Below are positions 8,296-15,698 of a stretch of 64,000 nucleotides of DNA, piece by piece. The stretch comes from Methanomassiliicoccales archaeon (GTDB lineage Archaea > Thermoplasmatota > Thermoplasmata > Methanomassiliicoccales > JACIVX01), in assembly GCA_014361295.1 (NCBI GenBank), contig JACIVX010000001.1, positions 1,272,293 through 1,336,292 of the forward strand, read 5' to 3'. The translations under genes and the position numbers were made by a program. Positions within the stretch are counted from its first letter, which is position 1. Each line of letters opens with the position of its first letter. The notes beneath the pieces are model-generated. The model did not search any database. It had not been told where the DNA came from and saw nothing but the letters and a program-made list of their open reading frames with translations.

Positions 8296-8643
8296 ATGAG
8301 CGGAGAAAAAGACTTCTGCCCTCTATGTTTCTTGAGAAAGAAAACGCCCAAGATCGTCAAAGATCTCGCCCTCAAGCTCACAAGGGTGCCCTGTGTCCAC
8401 ATCCGGGTGAGGGAGGATCGATGCACTGGCTGTGGGGCATGCGTGAGGCAACGTTTCTGCCTGATCGGTGCCATTTCCGTATCTAACGGGAAAGCGCGGG
8501 TCGATGACCGCCTCTGCCGTGGATGCGGGCGATGCACCTATCTTTGTTCCCGGGAAGCACTGGAATTGTATGTGAAGCCTCCCGCGATCATAGAGGGGAT
8601 GATCAGGCAGATCGATCCTGTAGTGGCAGGAATTTTCAAGTGA
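8296..8643 (+). CDS. Two-[4Fe-4S] ferredoxin-like protein
   Basis: The 115-residue protein starts at ATG 8296 with GGTGAG 4 nt upstream. After an N-terminal CPLC pair come two cysteine motifs: CTGCGAC followed by a fourth cysteine six residues on (residues ~43-55), and CRGCGRCTYLC (residues ~75-85). These are ferredoxin-type ligands for two [4Fe-4S] clusters. The usual proline after the last cysteine is missing from both. The protein probably carries electrons to or within a redox enzyme. The extra N-terminal CPLC may bind another metal. It stands alone in a degraded neighbourhood, so its partner is unknown. Confidence 0.8.
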   Translation: MSGEKDFCPLCFLRKKTPKIVKDLALKLTRVPCVHIRVREDRCTGCGACVRQRFCLIGAISVSNGKARVDDRLCRGCGRCTYLCSREALELYVKPPAIIEGMIRQIDPVVAGIFK

Positions 8644-8656
8644 ACGAGGGGAAGAA

Positions 8657-8842
8657 ATGAAACAAGCAAGAAGTCTCGCTACCCATAATCAGCCCATAAG
8701 GGTATTGGAACCCTCGCTTTTGGCGGTTTTATCTAAAGAAATCGAAAATCCACCTGCCCAAGACTGCCATGAAATTGAGATTTCTCTTCTTGCGCTACAA
8801 GTCGCTCGCATGTTTCTAGTTCCAATGGAATTGTGTCTTTGA
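8657..8842 (+). CDS. Doubtful 61-residue hypothetical protein
   Basis: This short frame begins 13 bp after the ferredoxin gene and is preceded by GAGGGGAAGA, an acceptable ribosome binding site. The product is 61 residues with no recognisable motif and a mildly hydrophobic C terminus. The spacing suggests co-transcription with the ferredoxin, but codon quality is unremarkable and it may not be translated. Confidence 0.25.
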   Translation: MKQARSLATHNQPIRVLEPSLLAVLSKEIENPPAQDCHEIEISLLALQVARMFLVPMELCL

Positions 8843-9059
8843 GTCTTCGCAAAAAATATTTATCGAATTACTCCAGATTGAATGGGTGATCTGATATTGT
8901 CCAAGTTTCATGGTCCATCGTGGTTCGCAACAGCGCAACCCATATGGGATTTTCGAAGAGATGATCGAATGCGGTCATAGGTGAAGAACTCTTTTAACAC
9001 TACTGCAATTTTTCGCCACCCGATCCCATATCAACATCATTCGTGATAGTCAATTTGCG

Positions 9060-9596
9060 TCAATGAGCGTCCTGAGGACTCATCGTCGATTTCTCAACTT
9101 CTCTTTTCTCTTTGTTCCTCGATCGCCGCGCAATCTTCGCAACTCGCTTCAATTCCGGCGTGTACATGATGACGGAAGTCCCAGCAATCGTGTCACTCCA
9201 ACGCTGCCTCGGATCTCCATCGATGGCAAGTCCAATCAATACATCAAGGGGTAGAAAAATATACCAGAAGATCTTCGGCACGCTTCTGATGAAAGTCTTA
9301 TGTATCGACAGATTCTCATTCTCTTTCACCGAGATGACTTTCAAATTAAACAGACTCTTCCCGATCGTTTTTCCATAGATTCCTTCAAGAACGAAGCTGT
9401 AGACAAACCAGGCGATTCCCGCCGCAACACCAGCGATGATATCTTGATACGGAGAATTGATGAAAAGTAAAAGGACCCTGATTGGAATGAAGATGATCAA
9501 TGCATCGATGATCGCCGCAGCAGCCCTCCTCAACCAATGCCTCCTCAAAGCACTACTGTGCTCCAAAAGATCGTATCCTGTTGGCATCCCATCCAC
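9060..9596 (-). CDS. RDD family integral membrane protein
   Basis: The 178-residue protein has the RDD layout. An N-terminal arginine-rich region (LRRHWLRRAAAAIIDALI) leads into a membrane segment whose Asp is characteristic. A second hydrophobic segment (residues ~45-70), the GKTIGKSLFNLKV motif, a third hydrophobic segment and the RQRWSDTIAGT motif with its conserved Asp follow. Some RDD proteins act in ion exchange, but most are uncharacterised. The C terminus is basic and cytoplasmic. The start is GTG at 9596 or the ATG at 9587. It diverges from the MFS gene to its right. Confidence 0.85.
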   Translation of the reverse strand: MDGMPTGYDLLEHSSALRRHWLRRAAAAIIDALIIFIPIRVLLLFINSPYQDIIAGVAAGIAWFVYSFVLEGIYGKTIGKSLFNLKVISVKENENLSIHKTFIRSVPKIFWYIFLPLDVLIGLAIDGDPRQRWSDTIAGTSVIMYTPELKRVAKIARRSRNKEKREVEKSTMSPQDAH

Positions 9597-9977
9597 CGGT
9601 ATTGCATATTGTTCAAATGCCGTTATATATTTTTGCCTGGATCAAAAGAGTTTCTCGTGAGCAGATCGGATTTGCGAAGAAAACGAATTTTTTAAAATAT
9701 GCTCGATCATTCCTTTTCTTTCAACAGATTTTTCACGGATTCAACTTGGGGCGAACACTTCGCGCAACGGAATCAAATCAATCTTCTGGAAAAACTGGTC
9801 GACGGCATCATTAAAAACAGGAATGCCACTCAGCTCGCCCGTCTCTCTTCACATTTCTGCGCTGGGTTTATCATCATCGTGGCATTTTATCGTAACTCAA
9901 GATCATCAATTAAATTTAACGCCTCGATTGACATTTCTCCCCCATCATCGATCGAAACAACAGAGGCCCGTGCTCGC
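9597..9977. other. Intergenic region before the MFS gene
   Basis: About 380 bp. The transporter frame stays open leftward to 9699, but that part (Phe/Ser-rich, no membrane segments) does not resemble an MFS N terminus and is taken as untranslated. An AT-rich stretch at about 9688-9702 may be a promoter for the transporter. Confidence 0.4.
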
Positions 9978-11174
9978 ATGCCTTCTGACGAAAATCAAGA
10001 GGGGAAGAAAAAACGCGCGTTCGCGATGCATGTCATCATTTTACTCGGAGTCGTGAGCCTCCTCGGCGATATTACCTACGAAGGTGCGAGAAGCGTCACT
10101 GGACCCTATCTCGCGCTTCTTGGTGCGAGCGCGGCGATCGTCGGCTTCATCTCGGGCCTCGGAGAATTTATCGGGTACGCGCTGAGACTCGTATCAGGTT
10201 ACCTCGCAGACAAGACTGAACGCTACTGGCTGATGACCTTCATCGGTTACGGCCTCCTCATCTCCATCCCGTTGCTCGCTTTCGCTGGTCGCTGGGAGAT
10301 CGCCGCGATTCTCTTGATTTCCGAGAGAATGGGAAAGGCGATCAGATCACCCTCGAGGGACGCGATACTCTCGCACGCGACGAAGCAGGTCGGGCGGGGC
10401 TGGGGATTCGCGATCCACGAAGCGATGGATCAGATCGGTGCGATCATCGGGCCGCTGCTCTTCACCCTCGTTTTCCTCCTCAACGGCAGCTACGAGAACG
10501 GCTTTGCGCTGCTGCTCATCCCAGTTGTTTTTATGATCGCGATTCTTTTCCTCGCGAAAAGGAAGGTGCCCTCCCCAGCAAAACTCGAAAGCGAAGATGT
10601 TGAAAAATCGAACGGTGAAAAAAGACTCCCCCGGATCTTCTGGATTTACACTGCGTTCATCATACTTGCAGTCGCGGGATTCGCGAATTTTCAGCTCATC
10701 TCGTACCATCTGAAGACATCCTCGATCGTTTCGGATGCAGAGCTGCCATTATTTTACGCACTGGCGATGGGCGTTGATGGTCTCGTAGCCCTCATCATCG
10801 GAAAATTTTATGATAAAGCTGGTATGCGGTCGCTCACACTCATCCCGTTGCTCACAATCCCGATCCCCTTCCTTGCGTTCACCACTTCCTATTCCCTTGT
10901 TTTACTCGGTGTCGTCCTTTGGGGTGCGGTCATGGGGATTCACGAGACAATCATGAGGGCGGCGATCGCGGATATGTCTCCAGTGCAGCGGAGGGGTCTT
11001 GCCTATGGTATTTTTAACACTGCGTACGGTGCGTCGTGGCTTCTCGGCGGCACGGTCATGGGTCTCCTTTACGAGATTTCAATTTCCTGGATTGCCCTCT
11101 TTGCGGTCATCGCCCAGCTTGTTTCCATTCCGCTTCTTTACCTCATGAGAAAAACGCCGTCTGGTAAAACTTAA
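9978..11174 (+). CDS. MFS transporter
   Basis: About 398 residues from the ATG at 9978, with about 12 hydrophobic segments in two halves separated by a charged linker (KRKVPSPAKLESEDVEKS). Cytoplasmic loop motifs such as GYLADKTERYW after segment 2 and a second-half counterpart, GKFYDKAGMR, fit the MFS signature. The open frame extends further upstream, but the first membrane segment begins just after 10026, so the ATG at 9978 is preferred. The substrate cannot be told from sequence. It lies just upstream of the PadR-permease cassette in the same direction and may belong to it functionally, although an AT-rich promoter separates them. Confidence 0.85.
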   Translation: MPSDENQEGKKKRAFAMHVIILLGVVSLLGDITYEGARSVTGPYLALLGASAAIVGFISGLGEFIGYALRLVSGYLADKTERYWLMTFIGYGLLISIPLLAFAGRWEIAAILLISERMGKAIRSPSRDAILSHATKQVGRGWGFAIHEAMDQIGAIIGPLLFTLVFLLNGSYENGFALLLIPVVFMIAILFLAKRKVPSPAKLESEDVEKSNGEKRLPRIFWIYTAFIILAVAGFANFQLISYHLKTSSIVSDAELPLFYALAMGVDGLVALIIGKFYDKAGMRSLTLIPLLTIPIPFLAFTTSYSLVLLGVVLWGAVMGIHETIMRAAIADMSPVQRRGLAYGIFNTAYGASWLLGGTVMGLLYEISISWIALFAVIAQLVSIPLLYLMRKTPSGKT

Positions 11175-11220
11175 TCTAGCGGAACTCAGAAATTGATTTT
11201 GTTGGGCGAGTTCTCCAAGA

Positions 11221-11231
11221 AAAAATATATA
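11221..11231 (+). promoter_or_regulatory. TATA-like box of the PadR cassette
   Basis: AAAAATATATA lies 57 bp upstream of the padR start codon. It fits an archaeal TATA box with a transcript starting about 25 bp downstream. Confidence 0.45.
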
Positions 11232-11287
11232 GATGATCTTCATATTATCACTAGACCCTCTGAATATCAATCAAGAGAAGGAGGACG

Positions 11288-11731
11288 ATGGTGAAACTCG
11301 AGGATGAGGAATACTGGAAATCGATGATCAACATGGCGCTCACGAAGTTTCTCGTACTCAGGACTCTCTATCATCAGCCATCCCACGGCTATGCCATTCT
11401 GGAAAAGCTCGCGGCGTTCACGCGCGGATGTTGCACGCCGACCTTCGGAGGGATCTATCCGATCCTGCGGGATCTCGTGTCGGATGGATACGCGACCGTT
11501 GAAGGTAAGACTGTCAATGGCAGAAAGCGGAAAATTTACAGTCTAACGGAGAAGGGAAAAAACGCTTACGAATGCGCGCTGACAACATGGAATGAGGTCA
11601 TTCCTTATCTGCAGAGGGCGGTTGACGAACTGGAGGGCACCTCGTCCCTTCAGGGTGAAGTTTCCGATCAAAATCAAGGGAGGGATGAAAAGTGTCGGAA
11701 GGAGAAAAGAAGAGTCTCAAGGAACGGCTAG
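11288..11731 (+). CDS. PadR family transcriptional regulator with a Cys-Cys pair
   Basis: The 147-residue protein starts at ATG 11288 after GAAGGAGG. Residues ~15-110 form a PadR-type winged helix: LTKFLVLRTL, PSHGYAILEKL, then GGIYPILRDL and a wing ending in KIYSLTEKGK. Adjacent cysteines C48 and C49 sit just before the recognition helix (RGCCTPTFGG), where thiol or metal sensing would directly affect DNA binding. The C terminus is hydrophilic and overlaps the next small gene by 40 bp. Context with a CxC permease suggests it senses an arsenic- or metal-like ligand and represses the cassette. The ligand is inference. Confidence 0.85.
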   Translation: MVKLEDEEYWKSMINMALTKFLVLRTLYHQPSHGYAILEKLAAFTRGCCTPTFGGIYPILRDLVSDGYATVEGKTVNGRKRKIYSLTEKGKNAYECALTTWNEVIPYLQRAVDELEGTSSLQGEVSDQNQGRDEKCRKEKRRVSRNG

Positions 11732-11805
11732 CGAAGTCGAAAAAGGGGTGCTGCGGCGTCAAAATCGTGCCGAAGGAGGAGGCAGAGAAAGGCTCGAAGA
11801 AGTGA
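11692..11805 (+). CDS. 37-residue Cys-Cys protein of the permease cassette
   Basis: A short frame from GTG 11692 to TGA 11803-11805 has a strong ribosome binding site, GGGAGGGATG, just upstream. The product is very lysine- and glutamate-rich, with a central GCCGVKIVPKEE. The Cys-Cys pair mirrors the one in the PadR regulator and could bind a soft metal or metalloid. The gene overlaps the end of padR by 40 bp in another frame and lies 50 bp before the permease, so it is almost certainly translated from the same message. Small Cys-Cys proteins beside such permeases are seen in other archaea, to my recollection. Function as a metallochaperone-like partner is inference. Confidence 0.6.
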   Translation: MSEGEKKSLKERLAKSKKGCCGVKIVPKEEAEKGSKK

Positions 11806-11816
11806 AGCTTCACTTC
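11799..11816. promoter_or_regulatory. Perfect 18-bp palindrome across the small gene's stop codon
   Basis: GAAGTGAAGCTTCACTTC is its own reverse complement and spans the TGA of the 37-residue gene, 40 bp before the permease start. It could be an operator for the PadR dimer or an RNA hairpin that tunes permease expression. Confidence 0.45.
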
Positions 11817-11855
11817 TAATGTCGTAAAAGTGGCGCCTCTCGATGAGGTGAAAAG

Positions 11856-12797
11856 ATGAGTGAAACGATCAACAGCTTAGCGCAAGCTGGCGAGTTCTTC
11901 GCGATCATCATGATCGAACTGACGATCCTGTTCATTGGGATCACGTTTCTCGTTGGAATCATTCAGGAGTATGTGTCGGAGGAAAAGATAAGAAGGGCTC
12001 TTGGGAGCGATAGGAGAAAGGTTTTTGGATGTGTGATCGGGGCGGTGTTTGGATCTCTGACTCCATTTTGTTCGTGCTCGACCATTCCGATATTCATCGG
12101 TCTAGTGGACGCTGGCGTTCCGTTTGCGATCGCAATGTCTTTTCTCATCGCCTCTCCGCTGCTGAATCCTGTCATCATCGGATTGCTGCTTTTACTTCTG
12201 GGGTCGAGCATCACGGTCATTTATGTAGTAGTCGCATTTGTCTCGGCCATTATCATTGGTCTTGTTCTCGACGCAATGGGGTTCGCGTGCTATTTGAAGT
12301 CCGTCGAGGTCGTTGGCAAAGAGGAGAAAGAAGAAATTCCGATATCGGCGACTGATGATTTCTGGAGGAGACACGCGCCGCGATTGAAAAGGGCTGGTAC
12401 TTTCGCGTGGTCTCTCTTCTTTCACATGTTCCCATATCTACTCATCGGCGCTGGGATCGGCGCGTTTATTTACGGCTTCGTACCGCAGGATATCATCGTT
12501 CAATACGCTGGACCTGGCAATCCATTTGCTATCCCTGTGGCGGCTGCGATCGGCATTCCAATGTACATTCGGGCAGAAACAATTATCCCTATCGGTTTCG
12601 TACTTGTCGAAAAGGGAATGAGTGTCGGTACTGCAATTGCCTTGATCATCGGAGGGGCGGGAGCAAGTATTCCCGAGCTTACGATGCTAGCCGCGATTTT
12701 CAAAAGGAAATTGCTTGCCGCTTTCATCGTTGTGATATTAGGCATCGCGATATTCACAGGTTATCTCTCAGATTTTCTCGTCCCGATCTTGAGGTAG
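11856..12797 (+). CDS. Permease of the ArsP/DUF318 type
   Basis: The 313-residue membrane protein starts at ATG 11856 with GGTGAAA upstream. It has about 8 hydrophobic segments in two similar halves. The first half holds the family signature TPFCSCSTIPIFIGLVDAG followed by PLLNP; the CxC pair lies in the membrane. The second half has the matching PMYIRAETIIPIG and GGAGASIPELTML segments. Members of this family export organoarsenicals or are associated with metals or redox partners. The gene follows a PadR regulator and a Cys-Cys small protein in one operon, which suggests detoxification or uptake of a thiol-reactive solute. The exact substrate is unknown. Confidence 0.85.
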   Translation: MSETINSLAQAGEFFAIIMIELTILFIGITFLVGIIQEYVSEEKIRRALGSDRRKVFGCVIGAVFGSLTPFCSCSTIPIFIGLVDAGVPFAIAMSFLIASPLLNPVIIGLLLLLLGSSITVIYVVVAFVSAIIIGLVLDAMGFACYLKSVEVVGKEEKEEIPISATDDFWRRHAPRLKRAGTFAWSLFFHMFPYLLIGAGIGAFIYGFVPQDIIVQYAGPGNPFAIPVAAAIGIPMYIRAETIIPIGFVLVEKGMSVGTAIALIIGGAGASIPELTMLAAIFKRKLLAAFIVVILGIAIFTGYLSDFLVPILR

Positions 12798-13143
12798 AAG
12801 CCAGCTCTTAATCATTTATAGCGAGGTCGAATCGAAAACAACCTGCTGGCGCATCGGTTCAATTTCAATGTTTTTCAATTAATCCTTCAGCCGTAGGCAA
12901 TCCCTTAAGCGTTAAACATTTTACCGCAAGGAATTGGATGTAGACATCGCACTGGCGACATGACCAGCAACCTCTCATTCGTTGAGATATCTCCGTTGTT
13001 CGACAATCGATTTCGCCATTCAATGTGAAGCTTTTTTTTGCAGAATTTGATCGGATTGCGTTCTTATTTTAATGGAGATAGATGCAGATGCTTACGAAGG
13101 TTTTATTAGTAGGGGGACCCTTACTTGGTAGGGGTACCCATAC
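12798..13143. promoter_or_regulatory. Intergenic region with paired TAGGGG-type repeats at the ATPase start
   Basis: Most of the 345 bp holds nothing recognisable. At the right end TAGGGGGACCC (13110-13120) and TAGGGGTACCC (13129-13139) are near-copies 19 bp apart, the second containing the palindrome GGGTACCC. They end just before the ATG at 13144 and follow a TATA-like TTTTATTAG. This is the position of an operator that would block transcription of the ATPase gene. Confidence 0.4.
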
Positions 13144-14238
13144 ATGTATTTTGATCCAAGACCTAAAACGAGAAAGGAAGACCTCTATGATCGCGAAGAG
13201 GAACTGGAAGAATTTTTCAATGCCCTGGTGTACGCACCTCTGATTGTAGTTACAGGCGTTCGCAGAACTGGAAAGACCTCATTTGTCAATGTAGCACTGG
13301 CTGAATGTGGGCACCCTTACATTATGATAGACCTCCGAGGATTGCCCTTCAATCCCTCCCATGCTGACATCATTCGAAGATTGGAAGTGGCATTCAGACA
13401 GATTGATAAGAAGTGGCTTTCGGACCTTGTTGACTCATTAAAGCAAATCAAAGGAGTCTCCATTCTTGGAAGCGAAATCAGCTTCGAGTGGAGCAAAAAG
13501 GGATTGGATCTCGCTGAACTTTTCTCCAAGATTAACCAGTGGGCCGAGGGCAGGAAAAAGAAATTCGTAATAGCGTTTGATGAAATCCAAGTTATACGTG
13601 GAGATAAGTGGATTCTCCGCATACTGGCTCATGTTATTGATACCTATCACAATATCACCGTTGTCATAACTGGCTCCGAGGTCGGCCTCTTATTCGACTT
13701 CCTGGGACTTGATCAGCCGGACTCTCCATTGTATGGGAGACACTTTGTCGAGATTCAAATGAAAACCTTCACTCCTCAAATGTCTGAGGAGTTTCTTACT
13801 GTGGGGTTCGAACAGATCAAAATGAAACCTTCCGCAGATCTGCTGGCATATGCTGTTCAAGAACTTGATGGCGTACCGGGCTGGCTAACATTATTTGGCG
13901 TGCGGTGCAGAGACAAGAAAACATGTTCAAAGGAAATTGTTGATATGGTCGCCTCCGAAGCTGGGAAGCTTTCGAGGGAGGAAGTCATGAAAATGGTTGC
14001 TTACTCGAGACGTTACGGCATGATTCTGAATTTCCTCTCTAAGATGGGAGAGGCAACTTGGTCGCAAATCAAGTCCACGATCGAGGTAGCGGAATCGCGC
14101 TCCATTGCAAACAGTGCCGTTACAACTCTCATCAGGAATCTGATCAAAATCGGTGTCATAATCCAGAGGGACGGAAAGTATTCAATTGCGGATCCAATCC
14201 TGATGCGAGGCTTGAGGGAGGAGTCGTTACCAGAGTAA
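13144..14238 (+). CDS. Archaeal AAA ATPase with C-terminal winged helix
   Basis: The 364-residue protein belongs to the archaeal ATPase family typified by PF01637. It begins with a DPRPKTRKEDLYDREEEL segment, then Walker A GVRRTGKTS (residues ~38-46), Walker B VIAFDEIQ (~142-149) and the GSEVGLL sensor region. The last ~80 residues form a winged helix (SKMGEATWSQIKS, then LIRNLIKIGVI). Such proteins are abundant in archaea, often in variable regions; they are STAND-like and their roles are mostly unknown. It is a single gene with its own putative operator and no close partner. Confidence 0.85.
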   Translation: MYFDPRPKTRKEDLYDREEELEEFFNALVYAPLIVVTGVRRTGKTSFVNVALAECGHPYIMIDLRGLPFNPSHADIIRRLEVAFRQIDKKWLSDLVDSLKQIKGVSILGSEISFEWSKKGLDLAELFSKINQWAEGRKKKFVIAFDEIQVIRGDKWILRILAHVIDTYHNITVVITGSEVGLLFDFLGLDQPDSPLYGRHFVEIQMKTFTPQMSEEFLTVGFEQIKMKPSADLLAYAVQELDGVPGWLTLFGVRCRDKKTCSKEIVDMVASEAGKLSREEVMKMVAYSRRYGMILNFLSKMGEATWSQIKSTIEVAESRSIANSAVTTLIRNLIKIGVIIQRDGKYSIADPILMRGLREESLPE

Positions 14239-14382
14239 CTTCGCCACGAGAATGCTAAGTAATAGAGGCTATACCTAGTTACAGGTAGGCATACTCAAAA
14301 GCCGAAGCCAAGAATTTGAAAATTAATTTTCCGTGATGGCTAAGCGTCCAATGCAAAGATTTCTTGTCACTATTTAAAACAT

Positions 14383-14818
14383 GTGAAAATGGAGATTGAT
14401 GCAGGAAATCGGCGCTGCCCTTCAAGAGATAGCCTGAGTCACTGGGTTGAGAAGCATATCATGTTTTTTGCAGTGTTTCATGCATTTGTGGTTTGTGCGA
14501 AAGATCTGGGCAAAAGACGGGAGATCGAAGCACTGATTGTGAATAGAATAATGTCTTCGATGCAACAGCCAAAAGGGTCTGTCCAAAAACTTCTTTATCT
14601 TGCGTTTATCCAGTTAGGTGATACAACTGGCGCCAAAAAAGAAGTCAAAAAAGTAACTTGCATATGTAATCTGGAAATATATTCAAGATGCTCATTTCGA
14701 AAGAGGGGAAATTCCAAGAATAAGTTGGAGGCGACCAATTGTGTTATCTATATATGCCAGAACATTTGTTCAAGAACTGTTTGAAAAAGACGAGAGGGTA
14801 TTCCTGTATTCGTGTTGA
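14383..14818 (+). pseudogene. Frameshifted remnant of an unknown gene
   Basis: A frame from 14383 gives a plausible N-terminal part (to about DTTGAKKEVKKV). Near 14655 the protein-like character switches to the +1 frame, which reads AYVIWKYIQDAHFERGEIPR and later TFVQELFEKDERVFLYSC before TGA at 14816. Joining the two suggests a roughly 145-residue protein broken by one frameshift, with further decay after it. No family is recognised. The flanking ~725 bp holds no other gene; an inverted repeat TACCT/AGGTA at about 14273-14288 may end the ATPase transcript. Confidence 0.35.
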
Positions 14819-15014
14819 AAAATCTGAATCCATGCTTTTCGGTGACGGATGCTGGACATGCAATGGAAGATCATGATTGTGGTAATATTATCTGCAAAAA
14901 TAGAAAAATCTAGGTAGAATAATATGAATATGAAAAGGAAATGTTTATTGGTCTCCCTTCCAAATGATAAAATACCAAATCTTTAATAGTGATGCATATA
15001 ACCAGTACCTGCAG

Positions 15015-15527
15015 ATGATCCCATTATATGTTTACAACGGTGACCAATGCGATCCAAAAAAATGTACCGCTAAGAAGATGTCCAGGTTACGTCTGGTAAA
15101 GACCATTAAGCTGCTCCGCGAGATTCCGAGGGGCAGCATCGTTCTCAACCCAATGGCAGAGAAGGCTTTGTCCGTCGAAGACAGGGAGAGGGCGATGAAG
15201 AGGGGGATCGTCGTGATGGACATCTCATGGGAGCATATCGATTTGTTTCCGAAAATCAGAAAGGACGTCGAGCAGCGCGCGCTTCCCTATCTTCTCGCAG
15301 CCAATCCAGTCAACTGGGGGAAACCGACGAAATTGAGCAGCGTTGAGGCTGTCGCCGCGGCGCTTTTCATACTGGGATTTCCTGATGAGGCAAGAAAGAT
15401 CCTCTCCAAGTTTTCCTGGGGTGATAATTTCCTCGCGCTCAATCGAGAGCCTCTTGAACGCTACGCTCGTGCGAAGACGAGCGCTGAAGTTGTTGAAATT
15501 CAGAAGGAATATTGTGAAAGCGAGTAA
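15015..15527 (+). CDS. tsr3: rRNA aminocarboxypropyltransferase Tsr3 (DUF367 family)
   Basis: About 170 residues from the ATG at 15015. The 17 extra residues of the open frame to 14964 are outside the usual family start, which resembles MIPLYVYNGDQCDPKKCTAKK. The N-terminal CDPKKCT motif, the GSIVLNPMAEKALS segment and the PYLLAANPVNWGKP motif are characteristic. Tsr3 transfers the aminocarboxypropyl group of S-adenosylmethionine to a pseudouridine derivative in small-subunit rRNA during late ribosome maturation. It lies upstream of the mcm-DUF424-nmd3 cluster in the same direction, consistent with an information-processing neighbourhood. Confidence 0.9.
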   Translation: MIPLYVYNGDQCDPKKCTAKKMSRLRLVKTIKLLREIPRGSIVLNPMAEKALSVEDRERAMKRGIVVMDISWEHIDLFPKIRKDVEQRALPYLLAANPVNWGKPTKLSSVEAVAAALFILGFPDEARKILSKFSWGDNFLALNREPLERYARAKTSAEVVEIQKEYCESE

Positions 15528-15698
15528 GATGATACCAGCGTTCTCCTTTCATTCTTCTGATAGGTGGTATTGATTTTCTCACTTTACTTTCACTTCAACT
15601 TCAGTTGTTAATTAAATTAGTTTAATTGGAAAACTATTATACCTCTTTGTTCTTCGCAAGAATGCAAAGCCGATCCGTCCGCCAAAAGGAGGGATTTT

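Noticed and set aside
9699-9977. Longer N terminus for the MFS transporter
   Set aside because: The extra residues have no membrane segment or MFS similarity; the ATG at 9978 precedes the first membrane helix.
10347-10709. 120-residue frame antisense to the MFS gene
   Set aside because: It is a shadow frame in a GC-rich coding region of the transporter, with no independent support.
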